Shown here: piece after piece, positions 6,942-11,387 of the stretch | Numbering within the stretch: position 1 is the stretch's first letter | Layout of the letters: the number at the start of each line of letters is the position of its first letter | NCBI GenBank assembly: GCA_019313605.1 | Contig: JAFDAW010000065.1 | Span: 1 to 11,387 of the forward strand | Source: Deltaproteobacteria bacterium | GTDB taxonomy: Bacteria > Myxococcota_A > UBA9160 > SMWR01 | Direction of reading: 5' to 3' | DNA: 11,387 nucleotides | Position numbers and translations under genes: made by a program | The notes under the pieces: model-generated | The model's database searches: none | Told to the model about the DNA's origin: nothing | Seen by the model: only the letters and a program-made list of their open reading frames with translations

Positions 6942-8522
6942 ATGACACAAAATTATGATGCGATCATCGTCGGCGGCGGCCACAACGGCCTGACCTGCGC
7001 GGCCTACCTTGCCCGAGCGGGGCGCAAGGTGCTGGTGCTGGAGCAGCGCCATGTGCTCGGCGGTGCAGCCGTGAGCGAAGAGATCTATCCCGGCTTCACG
7101 TATTCGGTCTGCTCCTATGTGGTGAGTCTGCTGCGACCCGAGGTGATTCGGGAACTCGAGCTGGCCAAGTACGGGCTGAAGATCCACCCCAACGACAGCG
7201 TATTCGTCCCGATGGAGAACGGGGATAGTTTTACCTCCTACGCGGACGAGACCAAGGCGCGCAGGGAATTCGGCCGCTTCTCCCAGCGCGACGCCGAGAT
7301 GGCATCGAGGTTCCATGAGGTCATGTACAAGATGGCCTTCGCGGTGAAGCCCATCATCGGCTACGTGCCACCCAACATCATCAAGCCGAGCCTGCGCGAC
7401 CTGGGCACCCTCAAAGATCTGGGCAAGCACATGCGCGGTCTCGGCAAAGAAACCTTCCACGAGCTGTGCAAGATCATGGTCATGAGCGCCGACGACTTCC
7501 TGGGCGAGTACTTCGAGACCGACGTGATCCGCGCGGTGCATGGGATGAGCGGCATCATCGGCACCATGCTCGGGGTGCGATCGCCGGGGACCGCCTACGT
7601 GCTGCTGCACCACTACATGGGTGAGCTCGACGGTGCCTTCACGGCCTGGGGCGCCCAGCAAGGTGGCACGGGTGGGGTCAGCGAAGCGATCGCCGGCTCG
7701 GCCCGCAACCACGGGGCCGAGATCCGCGTCAGCGCACCCGTGGCACAGGTCATCGTGAAGAACGGCAGTGCGGTCGGCGTGGCGCTGGAGAACGGAGACG
7801 AGTTCTACGCGGATACCATCGTCTCGGGCTGCGACCCCAAGGTAACCTTCCGCAAGCTCGTCGAAGAGAAGGATCTGCCCGCAGATCTGGTCCGCAGCAT
7901 CGACAAGTTCAAGTACCGGGGTTCGTCGGGCAAGGTCAATCTAGCCCTCGACGGCCTGCCCCACTTCCCGTCGCTGAAGGATCCCTCTGTGCTCAAGGGC
8001 GCCATCGATATCTGCCCGAGCGTGAGGTACATCGAGAAGGCCTACGATGACGCCAAGTACGGTGGCTTCTCGAAGCGGCCGGCCATGGAAGTCGTGATCC
8101 CCAGCGTCGTGGACCCGACGATGGCGCCACAAGGCAAGCACATGATGTCGATCTTCGTGCAGTACGCCGCGTACGACATGTCGGAGTACGGCAATCGGGA
8201 TCAGCAGCGCGAGGCGTTCGGCAACGCGGTGATCGACACCTTGTCGGAGTTCGCGCCCAACATCAAGGATCTCATCCTGCACAAGCAGGTGCTGACACCC
8301 TGGGATCTGGAACAGCAAATCGGCCTCACCGAGGGAAATATCTTTCAGGGTGAGCTCACCCTGGATCAGCTCTTCTTCCTGCGTCCGGCTGCCGGTTGGG
8401 CCGACTATCGCACGCCGATTCGCGGCTACTGGCAGTGTGGCTCGGGCACCCATCCCGGGGGTGGTATCACCGCCGGGCCGGGGCGGCTGGCCGCGCGGGA
8501 AATTCTCGGCGGGAAACTCTGA
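6942..8522 (+). CDS. FAD-dependent oxidoreductase, PYROXD2/phytoene dehydrogenase-like (copy 1)
   Basis: This is a 526-residue flavoprotein oxidoreductase. The N-terminal Rossmann FAD site is YDAIIVGGGHNGL at about 5-17, with Glu34 closing the fold in VLVLEQ for the FAD ribose. It is followed by VLGGAAVSEEIYPGF, the hallmark of the PYROXD2 group. The C-terminal FAD-binding motif is CGSGTHPGGGITAGPGRLAAREI at about 499-521. The length fits PYROXD2 (about 580 with its organelle presequence) and carotenoid desaturase relatives. There is no signal peptide or membrane helix, so it is cytoplasmic. No phytoene synthase, lycopene cyclase or other carotenoid gene is nearby, which argues against pigment synthesis. 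The ATG lies 25 bp after the gcvT-like stop with only a weak GGGAAA ribosome-binding site, so translation may depend on coupling. The substrate is unknown; the company of a folate enzyme suggests oxidation of an N- or O-methyl compound. Confidence 0.86.
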   Translation: MTQNYDAIIVGGGHNGLTCAAYLARAGRKVLVLEQRHVLGGAAVSEEIYPGFTYSVCSYVVSLLRPEVIRELELAKYGLKIHPNDSVFVPMENGDSFTSYADETKARREFGRFSQRDAEMASRFHEVMYKMAFAVKPIIGYVPPNIIKPSLRDLGTLKDLGKHMRGLGKETFHELCKIMVMSADDFLGEYFETDVIRAVHGMSGIIGTMLGVRSPGTAYVLLHHYMGELDGAFTAWGAQQGGTGGVSEAIAGSARNHGAEIRVSAPVAQVIVKNGSAVGVALENGDEFYADTIVSGCDPKVTFRKLVEEKDLPADLVRSIDKFKYRGSSGKVNLALDGLPHFPSLKDPSVLKGAIDICPSVRYIEKAYDDAKYGGFSKRPAMEVVIPSVVDPTMAPQGKHMMSIFVQYAAYDMSEYGNRDQQREAFGNAVIDTLSEFAPNIKDLILHKQVLTPWDLEQQIGLTEGNIFQGELTLDQLFFLRPAAGWADYRTPIRGYWQCGSGTHPGGGITAGPGRLAAREILGGKL

Positions 8523-8528
8523 AACTCT
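8513..8528 (+). repeat. 8-bp perfect tandem duplication across a stop codon
   Basis: GAAACTCT occurs twice without a gap (8513-8520, 8521-8528). The TGA of the first flavoprotein gene is formed at the junction. With a single copy the frame would still end at the same residue, at TAA. It looks like a small slippage duplication with no effect on the protein. Confidence 0.85.
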
Positions 8529-8548
8529 AAGAGGGAGGCGCGAACCCC

Positions 8549-10132
8549 TTGGCGCAATACGACGTCATCATCATTGGAGCCGGCCACAACGGCCTGGTCA
8601 CGGCCGCCTACCTCGCACAGGCCGGTCGCCGCGTACTCGTACTCGAGAAGCGCGACACCGTCGGTGGAGCCGCGGTTAGCGAGGAGATCTTTCCGGGCTT
8701 CAAGATCTCATCTGTCGCCGATGGCTGCGGCTACCTATCGGCCAAGGTCCGTCGCGAACTCAAACTAGATGCGCGCGTGGAAACGGTGCCGTCCGATGTC
8801 GTCGCGTTCTGTCCTCAGCCCGACGGAACCCAGCTCACCATCTGGCGCGATACCCAGCGCACTGCCGAGGAGATCGCGCGCTTCTCGAAGGCCGACGCCG
8901 AGGAGTACCCCAAGTTCGTCGAGCTGATGAGCCGGATCGCCGACGTCGTGGGCGGCTTGATGGAGATGACACCACCCGATCTGCCCGAGATCTCGCTGCG
9001 CGATCTGCTCAATGGGGCCGCGCTGCTGGGCCCCGTGCGAAGACTGGGCCGAAAGCGGATTCCGGATCTGCTGCGCATCCTGCCGATGCCCTCGGCCGAT
9101 CTGCTCAACGAGTTCTTCGAGGCGGACGCGGTCCGCGGGGCGATCGGCGCGAGCAGCGTGCTGAACATCACCTGGGGGCCGCAGGAGAACGGAACCGCCT
9201 ACACGCTTCTAAGTAGTTGGGCCCAGAGTGGCACGGGCCTGTTTCGCTCGGCGGGTGTCGTAAAAGGTGGCATGGGCGCGCTGACCGGAGCACTCGCCGA
9301 CGCCGCACGCGGTTTCGGGGCGGAGATCCGCACCGGTGCGTCTGTCTCCGAGGTGATCGTCGCGGACGAGCGCGCCACGGGGGTGCGGCTATCCAGTGGA
9401 GAGGAACACACAGCGGCTGCGGTGGTATCGAACGCAGACCCGCGCACCACCTTCTACGAGCTGCTGGAACCGCATTATTTCGACACGCTGTTCGTGCGCC
9501 AGGTCGAGAACATCAAGTATCGCGGCTCGGCGGCGCGCATTCATCTGGCGCTGAGCGCACTGCCCGAGTTCACGGCCCTGGCCGGGGGCGACGCGACCGC
9601 TCAGCTGAGCGGGCCGATTCAGATCGCGCCGTCGCTCGACTACGTCCAGAAGGCCTTCGATTGCACGAAGTACGGGGAGTACTCGCGATACCCCTATCTG
9701 GACCTACTCATCCCCACGCTAAGCGATCCGAGCCTCGCGCCGGCGGGGCAGCACATCCTCTCGATCACGGCCAAGTACGCGCCGTACGAACTGGATGCGG
9801 GCGATTGGAGTGCGCACAAGCAGTCTTTCGCGGACGTCGTCATCGATACGCTGGCCGAGTACGCACCTAACATCCGGGACGTCATCACAGATCGGCACGT
9901 TCTCACGCCCCCCGATCTGGAGAGCCTCTACGGATTGCCGGAGGGCAATCCCAATCACGGCGAGATGACCCTCGAGCAGTTCTTCCACATGCGCCCGATC
10001 CCGAGCTGCGCGCGCTATCGCACCCCGATCGCCGGCATGTACATCTGCGGCGCGGGCGCCCACCCCGGCGGAGGAGTGACCGGTATCCCCGGCCATAACG
10101 CGGCCCGGGAGATCTTGAAGGACTCGAAGTAA
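8549..10132 (+). CDS. FAD-dependent oxidoreductase, PYROXD2/phytoene dehydrogenase-like (copy 2)
   Basis: This 527-residue flavoprotein is a paralogue of the preceding gene along its whole length. The FAD site is YDVIIIGAGHNGL at 4-16, with Glu33 in VLVLEKR, then GGAAVSEEIFPGF at 39-51. The C-terminal motif is CGAGAHPGGGVTGIPGHNAAREI at about 500-522. Shared internal blocks with copy 1 include SEEI-PGF, F-S---DAE, ISLRDL/PSLRDL, NGTAYTLL/GTAYVLL, GAEIR, DPRTTF/DPKVTF, KYRGS and ILTP/VLTP-DLE. The region after residue 51 (SSVADGCGYLSAKV) differs from copy 1 (SVCSYVVSLLRPEV), so substrate or partner contacts may differ. The TTG start is supported by GGGAGG (8533-8538), ten bases upstream, and by alignment with copy 1; an ATG start does not occur in the expected place. 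It lies 26 bp after copy 1 and closes the operon. It probably works with copy 1, perhaps as a heterodimer (inference). The substrate is unknown. Confidence 0.86.
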   Translation: MAQYDVIIIGAGHNGLVTAAYLAQAGRRVLVLEKRDTVGGAAVSEEIFPGFKISSVADGCGYLSAKVRRELKLDARVETVPSDVVAFCPQPDGTQLTIWRDTQRTAEEIARFSKADAEEYPKFVELMSRIADVVGGLMEMTPPDLPEISLRDLLNGAALLGPVRRLGRKRIPDLLRILPMPSADLLNEFFEADAVRGAIGASSVLNITWGPQENGTAYTLLSSWAQSGTGLFRSAGVVKGGMGALTGALADAARGFGAEIRTGASVSEVIVADERATGVRLSSGEEHTAAAVVSNADPRTTFYELLEPHYFDTLFVRQVENIKYRGSAARIHLALSALPEFTALAGGDATAQLSGPIQIAPSLDYVQKAFDCTKYGEYSRYPYLDLLIPTLSDPSLAPAGQHILSITAKYAPYELDAGDWSAHKQSFADVVIDTLAEYAPNIRDVITDRHVLTPPDLESLYGLPEGNPNHGEMTLEQFFHMRPIPSCARYRTPIAGMYICGAGAHPGGGVTGIPGHNAAREILKDSK

Positions 10133-10140
10133 CCGAGTCC
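10120..10140 (+). terminator. Hairpin over the operon's last stop codon, possible terminator
   Basis: GGACTCG (10120-10126) and CGAGTCC (10134-10140) form a perfect 7-bp stem around a 7-base loop that contains the TAA of copy 2. No T-run follows, so it is not a classical intrinsic terminator. It may stabilise the mRNA 3' end or aid termination in GC-rich DNA. Confidence 0.4.
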
Positions 10141-10155
10141 AACGCTGAAGAGAGC

Positions 10156-10175
10156 CGATTGCGCTACGCGAATCG
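10156..10175. terminator. Second hairpin between convergent units, weak terminator candidate
   Basis: CGATTGCG pairs with CGC-G-AATCG (one bulged G) around the loop CTA, on either strand. It sits between the end of the flavoprotein operon and the 3' end of the oppositely oriented tRNA gene, where a two-way terminator would be expected. There is no T-tract downstream on either strand, so support is structural only. Confidence 0.28.
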
Positions 10176-10200
10176 CCCGCTCGAAAAATGTCCTGCGTGA

Positions 10201-10213
10201 GTATTTGAAATAC
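10201..10213. repeat. 13-bp perfect palindrome near the tRNA 3' end
   Basis: GTATTTGAAATAC is two 6-base arms around a single G. It is AT-rich in a GC-rich setting and lies 10 bases from the tRNA-Cys CCA end. The arms are too close to form a good RNA hairpin, so a protein-binding site or chance are both open. No gene starts next to it. Confidence 0.6.
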
Positions 10214-10222
10214 AGAAGAAAT

Positions 10223-10296
10223 TGGAGGCGGCGCCCGGATTCGAACCGGGGATCAGGGCTTTGCAGGCCCCTGCCTTACCACTTGGCCACGCCGCC
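10223..10296 (-). tRNA. tRNA-Cys (anticodon GCA), CCA encoded
   Basis: Read on the minus strand this folds as a complete 74-base tRNA. It has acceptor GGCGGCG with CGCCGCC, a 3-bp D stem GCC/GGC with loop AAGTGGTAA, anticodon stem GGGGC/GCCCT around loop CTGCAAA, a four-base variable loop GATC, and T stem CCCGG/CCGGG around TTCGAAT. The anticodon GCA and the discriminator U, typical of cysteine tRNAs, identify it as tRNA-Cys. The 3' CCA is in the DNA (10223-10225). It lies downstream of the nuoD-side genes on the same strand. Confidence 0.97.
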
Positions 10297-10309
10297 GGGA
10301 ACTGGGCGG

Positions 10310-10327
10310 GGCGCCGGGATCGGCGCC
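10310..10327 (-). repeat. GGCGCC inverted repeat in the tRNA-Cys leader
   Basis: Two GGCGCC copies (10310-10315, 10322-10327) flank a six-base loop, giving a 6-bp all-GC hairpin 13 bases before the tRNA 5' end. A third copy lies in CGGCGCCG at 10371-10378. It could be a processing or insulating hairpin after the DUF1285-like gene. GC-rich chance is also possible. Confidence 0.45.
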
Positions 10328-10339
10328 GTTGGATGCATT

Positions 10340-10368
10340 TGGGTAACGCGTCCGCTGGCCCGCGTCAA
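10340..10368 (-). promoter_or_regulatory. Possible tRNA-Cys promoter
   Basis: On the minus strand TTGACG (10368 to 10363) matches the -35 consensus at 5/6. TACCCA follows after 17 bases (10345 to 10340) and is a poor -10. A start near 10333 would give a leader of about 37 bases. The tRNA could instead be made by readthrough from the nuoD side. Confidence 0.3.
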
Positions 10369-10381
10369 ACCGGCGCCGCGA

Positions 10382-10870
10382 CTAGAGTTCTGGCAGGCGC
10401 TGCGGGACTCCGGCGATCAGCAGCACGGGCCCTTCGCCTGCGTCCTCCACGGCGTGGAGGAGTTCGGCCTGGGCGGCGAGGCTGAATCGCGCGAGTAGGC
10501 CCGCCGGGTCGAGGTCGCGCTTCACGCGGCACAGCAGGGCGGCGTCGCGGGGCGACGATCGCAGGGATGCGACATCGAGCGGCTCGGTCGAGCCGTCGGA
10601 GAGCGCAATCGCACCGGTTTCGGGCTCGAAGCTGCGCACGAAGAACGCGGCTTCTTCGACTTCGATCTGGCCGCGGAAGTGGGCCAGGGTCACGACGAAG
10701 ACGTCCTCGCCATCCCCTCCCTCACCCGGTAGAAAACGGACGCCGCGGTCGAAGGCCTCGCGCAGGCGGCGGTTCGCGATGGGTTGGCCTTCGTGGGTCC
10801 AGGAGCCGTCGTGATGCAGGATGAGGCCGAACGCGCGCAGCAGAGGCGGGCCCTGCGCGCCGCGCGCCAA
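10382..10870 (-). CDS. DUF1285-like protein
   Basis: This 162-residue cytoplasmic protein resembles the DUF1285 family. DGSWTHEGQPIANRRL at about 21-36 matches the family's DG-W---G-PI--R-L opening. DVFVVTLAHFRGQIEVEEAAFFV, around 56-78, matches its VT----I-V-DAPF core. The C-terminal VLLIAGVPQRLPEL resembles the closing strand. The molecular role of DUF1285 is not known to me. The only available start is a TTG one base after the TGA of the upstream 80-codon gene, and no strong ribosome-binding site is seen. Translation is therefore probably coupled to that gene and, through it, to nuoD. A GC-rich helix (SLAAQAELLHAVED) lies near the end. The family call rests on motif recall and is moderate. 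Confidence 0.68.
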   Translation of the reverse strand: MARGAQGPPLLRAFGLILHHDGSWTHEGQPIANRRLREAFDRGVRFLPGEGGDGEDVFVVTLAHFRGQIEVEEAAFFVRSFEPETGAIALSDGSTEPLDVASLRSSPRDAALLCRVKRDLDPAGLLARFSLAAQAELLHAVEDAGEGPVLLIAGVPQRLPEL

Positions 10871-10871
10871 C

Positions 10872-11114
10872 TCAGTTCTCGGGGAGGGACTCGGGCTCGG
10901 CGGATCCGTCGGGATTCAGGCGGAAGACACCGACGAGGTCGTAGCGGTTCCAGAGCACAACGCGCTCGACCGACTGGCCGTCCTCGCCGAGGTAGATCCA
11001 CTTTTCGTTCCACGTCACGCCGAATTCTTCCTGGGTGCGGGGGTCGTTGACGCTGCCCTCTTGATCGGTGGGCGCGCCGAGTTGCTTCCAGACCTGGCCG
11101 CGGTCGAGGCTCAT
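10872..11114 (-). CDS. Small conserved-looking protein coupled to nuoD
   Basis: This is an 80-residue soluble protein that I do not recognise. It has no signal peptide, membrane helix or metal-binding Cys. Its core has WNEKWIYL and RVVLWNRYDLVGVF, alternating hydrophobic and aromatic residues that suggest a small beta-sheet domain, and an acidic C-terminus. The ATG at 11114 overlaps the nuoD stop as ATGA, a classic coupled arrangement. A GTG at 11123 would extend it by three residues and is less likely. It is followed after one base by the DUF1285-like gene. The position suggests co-expression with complex I and perhaps an assembly or accessory role; that is inference from context alone. Confidence 0.72.
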   Translation of the reverse strand: MSLDRGQVWKQLGAPTDQEGSVNDPRTQEEFGVTWNEKWIYLGEDGQSVERVVLWNRYDLVGVFRLNPDGSAEPESLPEN

Positions 11115-11387
11115 CGGTCGCACTCGCCGCCGATCATGTTCATGAGGTCGAAGGTCGGGACCAGATCGGCGAGCATCCCACCCTTGAGCATGATGTCCAT
11201 CGGCGCGAGGTTGATGAAGCTCGGCGGCCGACAGCGCATCTTGAGCGGCACCGCCGAACCGTCGGAAACGACGTAGAAGCCGAGTTCGCCGTTCGCGGAT
11301 TCGTCCGCGAAGTAGCCCTCGCCTTCCGGCACCAGCGGACCCTCGGTAACCGACTTGAACTGCTGGATCAACTCTTCCATCCGGTTG
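11111..11387 (-). CDS. nuoD: NADH-quinone oxidoreductase subunit D, C-terminal part
   Basis: This is the last 91 or so codons of NuoD, the 49-kDa-type subunit of respiratory complex I, which helps form the quinone site in the peripheral arm at the cytoplasmic membrane. Recognisable parts are MEELIQQFKSVTEG, PEGEGYFADESANGELGFYVVSDGS, RCRPPSFINL, and the terminal MLKGGMLADLVPTFDLMNMIGGECDR. The last is the family's highly conserved C-terminus (E. coli ends G-E-V-D-R). The frame is open through the window edge (Asn-Arg before the first visible Met), so the ATG at 11380 is internal. The usual next gene, nuoE or nuoF, is absent. Two small genes and tRNA-Cys follow instead, so this complex I locus is broken up or ends here. 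Confidence 0.95.
   Translation of the reverse strand, partial: NRMEELIQQFKSVTEGPLVPEGEGYFADESANGELGFYVVSDGSAVPLKMRCRPPSFINLAPMDIMLKGGMLADLVPTFDLMNMIGGECDR

Noticed and set aside
6942..10132. Carotenoid biosynthesis by paired phytoene desaturases
   Set aside because: No phytoene synthase or cyclase is present, the GGAAVSEEI-PGF and HPGGG motifs fit the PYROXD2 group better, and the first gene of the operon is a folate enzyme.
10223..10296. tRNA gene as an integration site
   Set aside because: No integrase gene and no repeat of the tRNA 3' end is visible in the window.

Overview
The window is GC-rich DNA from a diderm bacterium. The lineage is an inference. A PEP-CTERM surface-sorting tail, several exported lipoprotein hydrolases, frequent GTG/TTG starts and a complex I nuoD gene followed by unfamiliar small genes fit an environmental deltaproteobacterium-like lineage (Myxococcota, Binatota or similar). 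Nothing here settles it. I see no insertion sequence, phage gene, CRISPR array or origin.

Layout. Bases 2-154 (+) are the tail of an unrecognised gene. It converges on a minus-strand run of three genes (207-3801): a GNAT acetyltransferase, an exported SGNH/GDSL esterase with a carbohydrate-binding-like domain and PEP-CTERM tail, and a serine-hydrolase lipoprotein of the family VIII esterase/beta-lactamase type. Divergent from that run is an ADA2/ADGF-like adenosine deaminase lipoprotein (3989-5587, +). Three neighbouring genes are therefore predicted cell-envelope or extracellular hydrolases, which suggests scavenging of esters, acetylated glycans and nucleosides.

Bases 5720-10132 (+) form the most interesting unit: a compact three-gene operon with gaps of about 25 bp. 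It encodes a GcvT-family (tetrahydrofolate aminomethyltransferase-like) protein and two tandem, full-length paralogous FAD oxidoreductases of the PYROXD2/phytoene-dehydrogenase-like family. No other glycine-cleavage gene is present. By analogy with dimethylglycine and sarcosine dehydrogenases, where a flavin amine oxidase works with a GcvT domain, I infer a split flavin/folate C1 (demethylation) module with an unknown substrate. Inverted repeats follow the operon.

The right end lies on the minus strand: the C-terminus of NuoD (cut by the window edge), an 80-codon gene overlapping nuoD by ATGA, a DUF1285-like gene one base further on, and tRNA-Cys(GCA) with an encoded CCA. No intergenic stretch exceeds 300 bases; the longest is 187 bp (3802-3988).
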